Shown: piece after piece, positions 1 through 14,400 of the stretch
Position numbering within the stretch: position 1 is the stretch's first letter
How the letters are laid out: each line of letters begins with the position of its first letter
Assembly (NCBI GenBank): GCA_030141605.1
Contig: JAQGDQ010000163.1
Coordinates: 122,001 to 186,000, forward strand
From: Tubiluchus corallicola
Taxonomy: Eukaryota > Priapulida > Priapulimorpha > Priapulimorphida > Tubiluchidae
Reading direction: 5' to 3'
DNA length: 64,000 nt
Program-made: the position numbers and the translations under genes
Notes under the pieces: model-generated
Database searches by the model: none
Seen by the model: only the letters and a program-made list of their open reading frames with translations
Told to the model about the DNA's origin: nothing

Positions 1-112
1 TATACCCCACCCCCACCCCTCTCTCTAGCTCTTTTTCTCATGGCTGCAAATCAGAGTAATGAGCCACAGTAAAACAAGAAAAGTAGCAGAAAGTTTAAAT
101 GACGACTCCTAC

Positions 113-2060
113 CTTCCGCTTTCCCACACTGTTTGGATGGTCTCCCGGACGGGGAAAGTGCTCCAAGCAGAAATCATTAAGCTTTCGCATCAGGAATACC
201 TGATACTTGCACAATTTCTCATGTTTCTCTTCCAACTCTTTCTGAACTCGCTTGTCATTTTTGTATTCCTCTGCGCTATACTCAGCAAGTTTACTCTGCA
301 GTTCTCTGTTCAATGCCTTGTCTTGTTCAAGTAGTTGCTCCTCCCTAAATGTGAAAGAAACACCTCAGCGTAAAATCTGTGACGTCAAAACTTTGGAACA
401 CAATTATACCAATGGATTGCACTTACATCTGTGTATAACTTATTTCTTTGTAATTAAGCAATGAGGCATACCTTCGCAACTGTTCTTCCTCCAACTGCTT
501 CTGAGCTTTTACATGGAGACGAACTTGCTCCAACTGTTTACAGTGAGTCTGTAAGTCTTCCTCTAACTTGGCAGTCAATAATTCCTTGTTCTGAGGGAGT
601 ACTGAAAGACAAAAAAGTAAATGTAATTATTTTTTAATTAGAAAATAATAAAAAATAATTACATATTTTGCAGTAGTGAGCCAAAATTGTTTTTCCACAG
701 CATTTAAAAGGAATTCAATAAAGCACTGTTTCCAGATATGAAAGAACAATTTATTTTGTAATGAACTCAGAATAGGTTTTGGCAGGTAATGAGCTGTTTG
801 CCAACAGATACGCCTCCTAGTCCCTCGTTGAAAGGTAGCCTATAATGTGTAAAGAACAACTTACTATATGAAGGTTGCAAATGAATTGTAATTCACGGTG
901 CATACAGGAGCTGCTTACAAGTCATTTAAGTTGCCAGACACAATAAAAAATAAAACACTCAAATTAATCCCTCGATTTTCTCTTTTGCAAAAATTGTATC
1001 CTTATAGACAACAAAAGGTGTGGTGACCTTTCAGTTTTTCTACAAACTGGTGGCCTAAGGTATCTATCAAGAAATGTAAATCAATTTTGTAATTTGTACG
1101 CAACTTTAGTTTCCCAAATGGGGGACTTCTAGTGTTTAAAACTTATACAGATTTCTCAGCCTGACAAAACTGTTGTTGCTTTGTAATGCACTGACTGGCA
1201 TGGCTACTTGAAATACAGAAAATCGAAGTTTAAGTTCCAATTCCAGTGGAGAAGTAAAATTTTTTATGATCTGTAATTTAATCACAAAAGTGCAGTTGCA
1301 AATTCTTATCATATTTGCACTTTAATACCGATGTAAGAAAATTACCAACAATTTACCATTTAGCTTTAATTTTTCTAAAGCAAGGATTTCTCCTTGAAGT
1401 TGACATTGTTCAGTGACAGTTTCATCGCTAGTTGCATTTTCTTTACTCCTCTTTTCATGCTCAGCTATCTGCTCTTGCAGCTTAATTAAAAGAAACCATT
1501 TACCACTAAATTTTACCACAGACCTTTGAAGAGACATTTAATAAAAATTAATCATTGACAAAATGAATTAACACACGTAACAAATGATAATAATTTAAAA
1601 TTTATATTTTTTATAGAAATGCTACAAAAATAAAAAAAACACAAAATAAAATTTATAAGATTGCCTTTATATCATTCACCTGTATCTTAGCAAGAAAATG
1701 TGTAAGTTTGAAGAAATATAACAAGTTTGAAGTTGGTCAATAAAGCTGTAATTTAATCCATCAAATGCCAAGTAAACATTTCCCTTAGGTACAGACTTAA
1801 AGTGCAGCTCTGAGCTCTGCCTCCCCAAAGTGTCACATAACAGCATGGACAAAATTTGAAGAAAGTGATAACTATAGTGTTATAACTTATAAGAATTTTT
1901 AAAAGTAGTGAAGTAGATGTACTGGATTGAGTAAACACAGATAAAACAACAAAAAAATATTTTAGACCTATACCTTTCCAATTCTGATCTTTGCCTGCTC
2001 ATTTTCTTCATCCAGTAATTTGCAAATCTCGCCAACAGACAAACCAGCCGCCCCAGCCAT
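113..2060 (-). CDS. CENPK: CENP-K-like centromere protein, 5' part of gene (4 coding exons)
   Basis: The gene runs leftward and leaves the window. Coding exons in transcript order are 2060-1974, 1480-1357, 601-472 and 344-113. All junctions are GT-AG with matching phases (0, 1, 2, 0), giving about 191 residues. The start ATG at 2060 opens MAGAAGLSVGEICKLLDEEN. The protein is almost wholly acidic coiled coil. Near the end of exon 4 the segment KLNDFCLEHFPRPGD resembles the vertebrate CENP-K motif LGEFLEDHFPLPD, and it sits at the same place after a long helix. CENP-K is a subunit of the CENP-H/I/K/M module of the constitutive centromere-associated network and helps recruit the outer kinetochore. 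The family call rests on this motif and the coiled-coil layout; the more conserved C-terminal half lies outside the window. The gene is divergent from the HBP1-like gene, with 405 bp between start codons. Confidence 0.68.
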
Positions 2061-2465
2061 CCTTTATGAGAAAAAAACACAGAATCAACGTCACACAACG
2101 ATAATTATCATCATGTAGAAGATGTAAGTTAAAGATGTTAAACTACTACAAATTACTTAGTTACCAAACCATGTCACCAAATTATAATTATTAAGCTGCA
2201 CAAAACTAAACTAGAATCTCAATTAAACCCGAATATCTGGTGCGTATTTAAAGAAAAGTGTGAACTAACTAAGCAATATGATCAGATGAGGTAGATTTAA
2301 CTAGACTGCGACCCACTCGACAATACCAGAGATTTGATACAGATGCTCTTACGGTGCTGTATTCAGTGTACTCTACCATCAAGTAAAACTTCCCGCCAGG
2401 TGACGACACATCGATAGGTTTTATTTAACCAATCAAAAGCCACGATTAAATCGAAGGACAACAAC
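2061..2465. promoter_or_regulatory. Divergent promoter between CENP-K-like and HBP1-like genes
   Basis: This interval separates the two outward-facing start codons. On the plus strand it has an E2F-type box TTCCCGCC at 2390-2397, next to TGACGACA, and a CCAAT box at 2429-2433. No TATA box is obvious. E2F and CCAAT elements are typical of cell-cycle gene promoters, which suits a kinetochore gene. That both genes share these sites is inference; no transcription start can be read directly. Confidence 0.5.
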
Positions 2466-5400
2466 ATGGCTTCTGCCTTGGTAAGTGTGCTGTGTGAATA
2501 CATAACTATTGTTTCTTCTTGCCGTTTATGACGTTTTTAAAATTTTTCATTAATTACTAGGTTAATTACTATTTTGGTACCCTGTGTTTACTTAAACGTG
2601 TCATTTGTCAACATAAGTAAGTTTTAATATATGAGCTGGCCTGGGTTTTGGTAAAATACTCGTCAATTGAGAACGATCGAGATTTCTTTTCAATTCATAA
2701 TGATTTATGCTGTTACAAAATCGGTTTTACTCGTACCCAAAATTAAGTATAACGGCTGAAACCTGGAGATAACTATATTTAACATGTCAGTTACGGCAAG
2801 TTTAGTATAGTGGAGGGCAAATAGTATATCTGCTGATGCCCCCGTCTTTGGATTATGGATATGAATAAAATTATGTTCTCAAATATAGTCACAAATTTAC
2901 TCATTTGTTTAAACTAAAATAAGACAAGAAAATTTAATAACATCTTATTTAAAACGCATAACCTATTTTCCTCAAATAACTATGTACATCTGTCTTTCTC
3001 AACTATATATATATATATGTAAGTTTCTCAGTAAGTATATATATAGTAAGTGTCTTTCTCAACTATATATATATATATATATATATAGTTGCTTTGGCAG
3101 AAGACAAAAATTTGGCAGAAGACAAAAATTTAGAGTTAATCAACACTTTTAAAGTTTTATTCGATAAGTGTAATGCATTTCAGCATCATATAATGCCTTC
3201 CTCACAAATCTGAAATTAATCAAGATGTAATTGGCTAAAAGCAGTTAGGACATCTGTATTTGACAATGGTTAAATGTGTGTTTATTATTCACTTTTTGGA
3301 CTAGGTAAAAACGATGGAGGCATGTGTATTTGACATTAGTTAAAAAAAGCAATAGCTAGGCGATAGATGCACAGGGTATTCCTTAAGTAAATATGTTTGC
3401 AGTAGTTTTTCAACAAATGTATTATATAGTAATGGTACACTTGGCTACAAATTCTTGAGTTCACATTGTAAAATTTTATTTTTAATGTAAAAATGTTGTT
3501 TAGCTATCATTTGTATCGTGATTAACTTTCAGTCTCTGGTGAAGTCATTATGATGCTGAAGCTTATTGGACTCATCAAATAAAGTTATTGATAACACCTG
3601 TCTTTTACATCATTTTGTCTTTTAAATCTTAAATATAACTTTGGCAAGGTTCATGGCCGAATAAATGGACGTGTATGCTTTATGTGGCAGCCATTGGTTT
3701 GATACGTGCTCTGGGCAATATCACCTGTAAACCTTGGCTGTCTACCTCATACTCATAGACAGTGGATGTACGTACTTCCAAATGTGGCTCAGATGCATCT
3801 GCCAGCTTGGGTGCTGGTGTTACAGTAATATTCTTGATAAGCCTGGCTCCACTACCACTCCAGTCATGTCACAAGCATCTCATTGAGTAGGTTCTGCGTT
3901 TGAATGTTGGGTTCGGGCTTGGGGCGTGCTGAAGTCTGTGGAAGAACTTATTCTCAATTTGAGAGTAGAAAACAGTTTATGATAAATCATAAACTGGTGA
4001 TTTTGCAATATATTCTGCAAGTGTAATGTAATGTAATGAAGTATAATGTGTAATAATGCCTTACTTTAAAATTACATTACAATTCATTAAATCACGATTG
4101 GTAAAAAAATCCCAAGCTAATAATCTTTACAATATCTGTACGGGAGAGATTTTTGTTGCTAATTTAAACTAGCTGAAGATCATAAGTTTACTTTGGCAAA
4201 TTTGTCAAAATCAGGTGAGCAAATTTGCTATGCTTTGTTACCATTTTTTTTATTTAACATTTTATTTAATACAAAACATACTTTACAAATTACAAAAACC
4301 AAGACATTTACAATAACATAAACAAATATTAGAATTAACTCACTGTCAATGAATGAATGAATGTAGTTAGTTGCAGTCAGTAAATATGCATTGACTACGT
4401 TCTGGCAATTTTGGTTGTTCAGTAAATCATTCGAATATATGTTTCAAAGGTAACCAACTAGCATTCCAATTTTTCTAGCATCCCAGGGTTGTCACCTGCT
4501 GTTTTCTCCACCTTTTACATATATTTAATATAGCTCACTGCACGATTAAAATTTGGTGTTTGTAATTTGCTTCCGAGTACACCAAATATAATATTTTACC
4601 ATTAAAATGGTCTTATTTAAACATAGAAATTTTTTATACGGAAACTTTCCAAAAATTACAATAGATTTATAAATTTCTAGTGCATTACTTGTACTTTGCA
4701 TCCACCATTGTTTGAAATGTTCCCATATGAGTTTTACTTTATTACAATCCTATGGAATATGTGATATGGTTTCTGTTTCCGAATTGCAAATATTACAAGT
4801 GGCAGAATCAACTTTATTAATTTTGAATAAAAAATCTTTTGTGAGTAGTATTCTGTGCAGAACACTAAACTGATAATTGCATATTTTAGGATCTTTTGTA
4901 CATTTGAAAGGAAGCAGATACGCGTTTTTCCAATTTATATTGTAATTTATGAATTTTTCCTCCCATTTCAGTTCAGAAATTTGCAATTTATCTCACTGAG
5001 GGAGGTGTGCATACATGAATCCGAACATATAATAACACCTCTGTTAGTTCAATGACTCATCTTAAAGTGATATCCTTGTAATGAACAAGTTCTTGTACTG
5101 CTACAATCACCTACATTATGTAGACTTATATTATGCATAGTGTCAAACTGTGTAAAAAACACTGAATGTAGCAGTCTTACATTGCTAGTAACACTGTGCA
5201 CGTTGGCTACAGCAAACATTAGGCAAGCTAAGCATTTTATCATTTTTTTTCAATTTGATCAAAAGGGATTTGGTCGATGTGATTGAACAAAATGTTCTGT
5301 GCGTTTTTTCATCATGCCATCTGACTTGTGCAGAAGGAGCGCTACAAAAATTAGAAAGAAATTGCATTTTTTTTATTTCAGAAACAAGCACCAGTGCTGG

Positions 5401-8400
5401 CAGAAAGCACTGAAGAGCTTACAAAGCCAAAGGCAGAGATCAGTCTTCGGTTGAGTCCTACAAAAATTCACCGGTGTCCTGAGGCTGGTTGTAAAAAGGT
5501 AACCATCTATATTGCAGTGTTCTCTAATTTGATTTCTGTTAGTAATCAGTCCATGTCTGAATTGTTTTAGTGTCATTTTCAGCCAACAGATATTGTCGCA
5601 ATCTAGTTAACACTGGCGTGGACTATATGGGCCTGGCAGAATGCTTGTTCTATTGGTTGGTTTAAACATAATTTATTGAAGGTGTGACATCTAGGTTTGA
5701 AACAGACAGTTTTACAACTGATATACGTTTGCCCCTAGTGGGAGTGAACGCTAGACAGATGCAGAATAATGGTGACCACAATGTACAAAAAATATTACAA
5801 TAAATATAAGCATTAATATGTAACAAGAATAACAAAATTAATACTATTTAAAGCACTTGGTGTTTGAAATAAAAGACTGCACTAAAACAAAAATTTCAGT
5901 GTTCAGAGAATTATCTAGGGCATGGTTCCCATGCAGGAACAAACATACAAGTTCATTTGTTGCAAGACTGTAAGCATTGGTGTTAAAAGCTGACAAAAGA
6001 GTGCAGAGATTTGTAAATAAGTCATGTCTGGCCTGATGATAAAGAGGGCAGCTAATTAAGTAATGCCCGACTGTAGAACCACATTGACAATTGGGTGACA
6101 CTAGCGACCCATCTGAAGTACAAATCATAATTAAGTTGGCAAAAACCAACTCTCATGCTAGTATGGTGTACAGATGAATTTCGAGTACCACTTGAAATGT
6201 AATTAGGCCGCTTATTAAAACGCATGTGATTCTTTCGTCGAGATTTAAAGATGTTTAAAGAGGTACGGATATCAGGAGGTGAACTTTTCCTGCACTTAAC
6301 TGAGGCAAGAAAAAAATAATTATCAAAAGCAGTTGAGTGGCAGGTGTAATTAGAAAAGTTTTCGGACTGGATACAATGTAATATCCCTTACACGGTGATG
6401 CAAAATATTAAAAAGGTAGTGGGGAGCTCAGTGATTCACGATTTTATAAAAGGCACATAAACGGAAATTTTGGAAGCTCTTAGAAAAGTGGTCCAATCCT
6501 GCTTTGAACAAAAGATTTGAATGATTGGAACCTGACATAGCACCAGTACATATGTGCACAGCACTCAACTGAATACTATCAAGCAGGGATTCAACATTAC
6601 GACCATGTCCAGACCATACGATATTACCTTATTCCAAAGTGGGTAAAATAATAGTTTTGAACAAGAATTCACAAGTTGAACGCAGCAGTATAGTGGCTAG
6701 ACCTCACAAGTTTCCTAGTTTTGGCTGAACTGTTGCGATGATCTCGTTTACATGTTGTTCCCATTTTAGATCACATGTAAAATATATCCCCAGGTGCTTA
6801 TGAGAATTAACATGCTTTAAAGCTATATTATTGAGATAAAGTGGCATATGATGATGTTGCTGGATTTTACGAGAGAAGAGCATTACTTCAGTTTTCTGTG
6901 GATTAAAGGTAACACACCATCTATCAGTCCAGTACTGCAAAGTCTCTGGGTCGGAATTTAGACGCAATGCGGAATGTACTGGGTCTGTGACTGTATCCAT
7001 TATGGAAGTATCGTCGGCAAAAAGACATATGTCGCACTGTATATTATGAGTAATGTCATTTGCATAGACAAGAAACAAGAGGGCCCAAAATAGAGCCCTG
7101 AGGCACCCCAGCAGCCAGGGACAAAGAATCTGATGAGGTACCTTCCATAACTACTTGTTGACTACGACCAGATAAATAAGAAGCTTACCAACGTAGTAAG
7201 GGACTACTGATGCCAAGCTGGGATAATTTGAATATGAGATCTTTGTGCCAGATTTTGTCAAAAGCTTTACTTACATCGAGAAAAACTGCCCGTACCTCAT
7301 ATCCAGCATCTAGATCAGAGTATATTTTGTGGACAATGGATACCAATTGATTGATTGTACTATCTCCTGGCTTGAAATCAGAATGACACTCATTCAACAG
7401 ATTATTGTCAATAACAAGATAATTATAAAGTTCTTTATATACAATCTGCTCCAAGATTTTAGAAACACAGGAAAGTAGAGAAATTGGCCTATAATTAGTA
7501 ACCAATTCTCTATCACCTTTTTTAAATACAGGAGTAACATTAGCTGTTTTCCATACTGATGGGAACATTCCATTGTTAACAAATATTTTAAATAATAACA
7601 TTAAAGGCACAGAAAGCGACTGAGAACACTTCAAAACAATATTACTTATGCGATCGGGCCTTGTTGATTTACCGACTTTTACACATTTCAAGAAATTACT
7701 AACTATATGCTCGGACAGGTCAACAGTTGACAAAACACTATCAGTGACCAAAGAGAAAGGAGGAAGTACGGCATTACCGCAATTTACACTACAGTTATCA
7801 GCAAAAAATTTGTTAAATATACTACACTTGGTATGAGCTATAATACAGTTATTAACTTTAAGTGGTGGAATCCACCAGGCCTTGAGGCAGGTTTGTGGAT
7901 CGAGTAATTTAGTATTTAGTTTCTTCATATAATCAGATTTAACTTTTTTTAAAGAATTATTATAGGTATTCCTACATCGCTTGTATTTCTCCCAAGATTC
8001 AGCAGTTTCTCCCGATAAAGCTAAAGCAAATAGCCCATTCATTGCTATTATAAGTAAAACAGTCTGCATACAAGCTAGAAAACACGGAGCAAAGTCTAGG
8101 GTGTGCAGTCACGGCTAGCAGATTTATCATTTAAAGGCAAATTACGTGTCACTAGCAGGCCTAGTGTGGAAAGCATACTCTTGCTCTGAATTGATTTCAC
8201 TAAATGATTTGTAGTGGTTTAAAATCACATTTTATCGCGGTTTATTTTTAATAACAAGCATTGATGAAGAGCTCAAGAAATAGATGTTTCTTTTGGTTAA
8301 TGTTTGTTGCTTGTTTGCTTGTTTGCGTCAATTTAGTTTATTGGAAAGTAATCCACGTACTACTACATCAGTGGGACAGTATTAAATGCTCAAAAATTGG

Positions 8401-11400
8401 AACAGAAATTGAGGACTCAACGTGTTATATAACCGTGACATTTCTTCTAGGTAGGCTTGGCAATCAGATGTTCTTCTATGCTTCATTATATGGCATAGCA
8501 AGAACAAACAATTTCACTCCAGTGTTACCATTTTCGTTATACAGACTTTTTCCTCGATTAACTATACAACCAATGATCTCAGAAAATTATTCTTATCTTA
8601 AGCAGCACTCTCGAGAAGTTACGTTAAAATATAGTCACAAGTTCTACCCTCGTTCTCAGCATTTAACATACTGTATTGGTACAGCACAGAACATTAGCTT
8701 GTGGGGTTTCATGCAGTCCTATAAGTTTTTCAAAGAATTTGAAAATGACATTAGAAATGAGTTTCTCTTTAGCAGTGACACACTTGAACAGGCTAGAGAC
8801 ATTCTTCACAAGCAATTAAGTTCGCAGTTTCACCACAGTGCCTTTTGGACTTCCCGAAACATTACACTTGTTGGAATTCACATGAGAAGAGGAGACCTAT
8901 TCACCTCTGTTTTGCATGCTGCCCCAGCTCACTATATCCAGCGAGCAATGGAGTAATTTTTGTTGTTATTGGTGATGATACATCCTGGAATGAGAAAAAT
9001 GTCAAAGGATCTGGTGTTGTATTTATGCCAAATAACAGCGAGCCACTGGTTGACATGTGCATTGTGAGTCATCTGTGTGATCACGTGATCACGACTGTGG
9101 GCACTTTCAGTTTCTGGTGCGGGTATTTATCCAAAGGAACTGTAATATATTATCAAAATATGCTTCGTGATGGGTACAGAGATGCAACCCACTGGTTTGT
9201 AGCAGATGATTACTGGCCGCCTGACTGAATTGGACTGTAGCGACAGAATAAATGATAAGCGATACATTATATAGATATTGTTCAGATCTTTGAATTATAT
9301 ACCTTTGTTGTTTTGATTATTTAACTCGTGTCAACCTTGCATCAAATTTATTTGTGATATTAAAAATAATAATCCTTTATCTTTTTTAGATGTACTAGTT
9401 CTTTGTAATTTCATGGTTTTATTTGTGTAAATCGTGAAGTGAATACTTACCCGTTTTAAAATGTTTGCATACTTCTTAGAGATTTGTTAGCTTCGTAATT
9501 CAAGTTTTTTGATATATTTTAATCTAAATTGAAATAGTTTAATGTAGTTTGGATCCACTTTGTACATTTTATAATTTTATGTAAATTTATTATTTTAGTG
9601 GTATGTAATGTTAGAATTGTAACCATTGTAAAGCATGCCAGAGCATATAGGTATGGATAGTCCACTACAGTAAAGTAAACTTAGGAAGATTTTTACTGGT
9701 CTGTATGATGATTTTGAATCTTTCACTTGCAAACAGTTCCAATGCAATCTTATTCAAACTTTAGTGTGTAGAGCTTTTTTATTTCATCAGCATATCAGAA
9801 ATTTCACGAAGAAGTTAATGCTATAAAAACGTTTTAATTTATAATAGATTTCCAATGTGGTTAATTGACTTAACCATCAAAAAATGTTTTGATAAACTTT
9901 TTTCTAAAAAATCACTTGCAGTCTATTACCAAAAAATAGTATATTTACCTATTCAGTTCATTGGTCCCCTGCTTTTGTAAGTGAAAAACAAAATCAGTCG
10001 TCCCGTATGGTTAAGTGACTTTACTCCCATAAATTATTTTAAATCTGCCAATAGTTTATGTTCTTTCTTTCCATTTAAAGACAAAGTACCCGCTTTCTTA
10101 CAGTTTCGTGTTGTTTATAGATTTTAGTGAAGCAGGTGCAATGCTGCTTACAATGTCATAATGCCCAGACACTAAAGTAAAAATGTGTGTAGACAACATG
10201 AACTAACCTTTCCTAATTAATAAAAAAGCTGTCTATCCCAAAGTAATTGGTTTTTAATTAAAGTTTTTATGCTGTTACAAGAGATTGCCAAATGCTACTA
10301 GTGTATTAATATTTGGCAGAACTCTTAATTATTATTCACAAAGTTTATCTGGGGTAATTAACTTATGTTGTTTAAACTCATATTGCTTACATAACTCTTT
10401 ATGCCCAGCATTTGGATCTTCGGATAACAACAACATTAACTCTTTCACATAAAATCTTTATATAATACCCATCTTTGAATGAAACAATTCAATCCTTTTT
10501 ATGTCATTTCGCTTGACAGTTTCTTATAGTTTGATAAATAGATAACAGTGAAACGTTTTCTGGATTAATTGCCACCAAACGTGTACTCATTTGTATTTTT
10601 TAAGGTTTGCCTACAGATTTTATACTGTAGCGTTTGTCAACTACCAAGCTTGAGACTGGAGCGCATAGGCGGGGCTTAGTGTTCACTGTGATCGGCCTGT
10701 TGCTTGCACTCGGTGAATGCTGTGAGCCTGTGATTTTCTGGAAAACATTTTAGTGGCACTGGTTGAATTTGTAATTATTTACTATGCGCTTTTGCCATGA
10801 AATGTGCTGCTTATTATAGTGTGCAGCTATTTGACCTTTAAGGAAGGTTAATTAATTGTTTTTTAGCCATTGACCTAACCCTTATGTGCAATTTACCATT
10901 TATGTTATTGGTTAGTATACAGTGGTAAGCAAGCGAGAGCAAGAAAGAGCAAAGGAAACAGGGAGTAGGGGGAAAGAGAAAGAGAGAGACCGCAGACGTG
11001 CACATAGACACAGATAGATGGGGAGAGAGAGCGGGAGAGGTAGAGGGAGGGGAGGAGAGAGAGCAAATGAACAGAGACAGAATGTGGAGGGAGTGGGAAG
11101 AAGGGAGAGGGAGTAAAAAATATTGGCGTAACTAGAGATAAAAATTACAAAATTCATAAACGTAATTTCAAAAATTTTAATAAACAAAACTTTATAGATG
11201 ACTTAGAAACTAGTTTCTTAACTTTTGAACAATATCTTACTTGTAATAGTCCCACGGAATATTATAATTATTTTTTAAATACATTAATTTCTACTATAGA
11301 TAAACATGTACCATTAAGAATGCTTTCAAAAAAAGAATGCAAATTATTAGAAAAACCTTGGATTACTAGAGGAATACTTGTTAGTGTTAGGAAAAAACAA

Positions 11401-14400
11401 AAAATGTATGCCACATTATTTAAATCTAATGATGTGAATAAGTAAAATAAATATAAAACATATGCCAATATCCTGAATAAATTAAAAAATAAAAGCAAAG
11501 AACTATATTATATTAAGAAATTTCAGTCAGCTAATAAAGATATTAAATCAATGTGGAAAATAGTCAATGAACTAGTAAAACTAAAAGCCCAAAAGAATTG
11601 TCCTACTAAATTAGTTATTAATAATGAGCAAATAACCCAACCCCAGTTAATGGCTGATAAATTTAATAAGTTTTTTGTTGAAGTTGGATCAACATTGGCA
11701 CAAAATATTCCAAATGTCAATAAGCATCATCTTTCGTATTTAACTGGTAATCTCGCTAATGAATTTAGATTTGAACCTATTAATGAAGTAGAAGTGCTTT
11801 CATTATTAACAGGACTTAAAGGTAACAAAGCCCCTGGTGCAGATGGTGTCAGTAATTTTTTTGTTAAAATTACTAGTTCCGTCATTTCCAAGCCATTAAC
11901 TTTTATAATTAATCAATCATTTAATACAGGTATTTTTCCTAAACAGCTTAAACTCATTAAATAATTCCTATTTATAAATCAAATAGTAATGGTTTATAAT
12001 CTAATTATCGACCAATTTCACTATTAAGTGTTTTTTCTAAAATACTTGAAAAAATCGCTTTTAATCAACTGTCCTCTTTTCTTTTACAAAAGAAAGTTTC
12101 ATATGACTATCAATTTGGTTTTCGAAAGTCGCATTCAACAGCATTAGCATTAATTGAAATAACTAATAAAATTGCAGAGGCGCTTAATAATGATCAGTAT
12201 GTCTGTGGTCTGTTTATAGATTTATCAAAAGCATTTGATACGGTAAATCATTGTATTCTTCTAGACAAATTGCATTATTATGGTATAAGACATTCAGCTC
12301 AATCATGGTTCAAAAGTTATCTTTGTGATCGTCTCCAGTATGTCGAACTAAATGGATGTAAATCCAATACACTTCCAATTAAGCATGGTGTTCCCCAAGG
12401 TTCTACTCTAGGACCACTTTTATTTCTTCTATATATAAATGATATGCCACTAAGTTGCTCAAATTTAATCTGACTTTTTGCAGATGACACAAATATTTTT
12501 TTAAGTGATTCAAATATAGATAACTTGGAGAGTGTTATGAATACCCAGTTAAATAAAGTAACAGAATGGTTGAATGTCAATAAGCTCTCATCGAATATTA
12601 ATAAATCTAACTTCATGCTTCTAAAAAAGAAAAGGAGAACACTATCAAGAAATATAACCATAGGTCTTAGTAATGTTATTGTTGACAAAAAGTCACATGT
12701 TAAATATTTGGGAATATTTCTTGATGAGCACCTAGACTGGAAGTACCAAATAAGTATAATAAAGCATAAATTGAGTAAAACCTTGGGAATCATCTATAAA
12801 TTACGCAAGTTTGTTAATAGAGAAACACTGATGAAAATCTTTTACAGTTTAGTCTACCCATATCTAATATATGGCGTCATGTCTTGGGGTGGTGTATATA
12901 AAAGTAATCTGGAAGCTATACAATTTACCCAGAACAAAATTCTCAAACTAATATATCATGTAAGGTATGACCATCCCTCAAATATAATTTATTTGTCTGT
13001 TAAAACTCTTAAAGTGAAAGAAATATATGACATGTATTGTCTTCATTTCATGTATCACTATCATAATTCACTACTCCCACCAGCTTTTCAGTCATACTTT
13101 AGTCCAGTTTCAAATCAACATGATCATTACACAAGATATTCAGTCGAAAACTATGTACTCCCCCTTCCAAAAACAAATATAATGAAACAGTCATCAAAAT
13201 ATAATGCTATTAAAATATGGTCATCAATTCCGAGTGAAATGAAAACTCTTAATCTTTATCAATTTAAAAAAGCATCAAAGAATTACCTACTACAACGGTA
13301 TAATTAACTCGCAATTTTACTCATCCTGATCTGAAGTTACTAACAAAACTTATTTTGTTCTAATGTATGCTCTAACTGATGAAAATGTAATGTTAATTGT
13401 TTCACTTATCTGGAGGAGGACTCGAAAGCTAAATGCTCCTTCCTCCTCCTCACAGTAACTCGCATAGTTTATGTTTTTTTCAGTGTTATATCAGTTTATA
13501 TGTATGTTTGAGTTGCTGTGGAATAAATTCATAATTCATAATTCAGATTATGTTTTTTATCTTAAACGTGACAAATCTCATATTTTTTAAACGAATTCTG
13601 ATTTAACTGTTTCACGTACGTTGCTTTTTTTGCAGATCTTAACGAGTTCACCTGGTTTGAGATACCATATAAAAACACACTTCTGTGGAAATGAGAGGCC
13701 ATACCTGTGTGAAAAATGTCAAAAAACGTTCAAAAGGTGAGTTTATGTTTTGCAGCAAGTAAACTAAAGAATGCGAGATCAAGTGTGAATGAGACCAGTC
13801 ATAGTTTGAAATAGGCCAAAAATGCACCTAAGCAGAAAGTGTATTCACAAAAACGTTTAATGGGTGACACAAAGTTTTCAATTCTCTGGATAATGTAGGT
13901 AGTAAGTCCTGCATCTTGAATCTCAGTGTCGAGCCCCAAGTTTGAAAAGTACCTTTTGTATGTCAAATACAGAGTGCTTTGCAAAGTTTTAGTTTATAAA
14001 CAAAAAACAGAAAGAAAATGCACCATTTTCTGATACTTTTGACTTTTTCAGTGTGGTTTATATAAAATGAACTCGGGTGTGTCGGGAACTTTGTTTTGCA
14101 CATTTTGCTCGTTAGATGACACCAACAAAACTCATTTCTTAGTTACGGCAGTAATTACATTTGCTTGTCACGTGTCACATTTCACTGTGTAGCATTGTTT
14201 ACAATTTAGCATTGTTGAGCGCCACAGAAACGACATGGAAGGCTTATCCAAGAAGCCATTGTTAACTCAGTTTTCTAGCCATTATGAACACAATCAAATA
14301 AAATGTGTTTTGGAAAAAAGCAACTTCGAAGTCTGATTTCATTAGAAGGAAGCCCTGAAATTTAATAAAATTAGTGTTAAATTTTGTGTTACAGTTAAGT

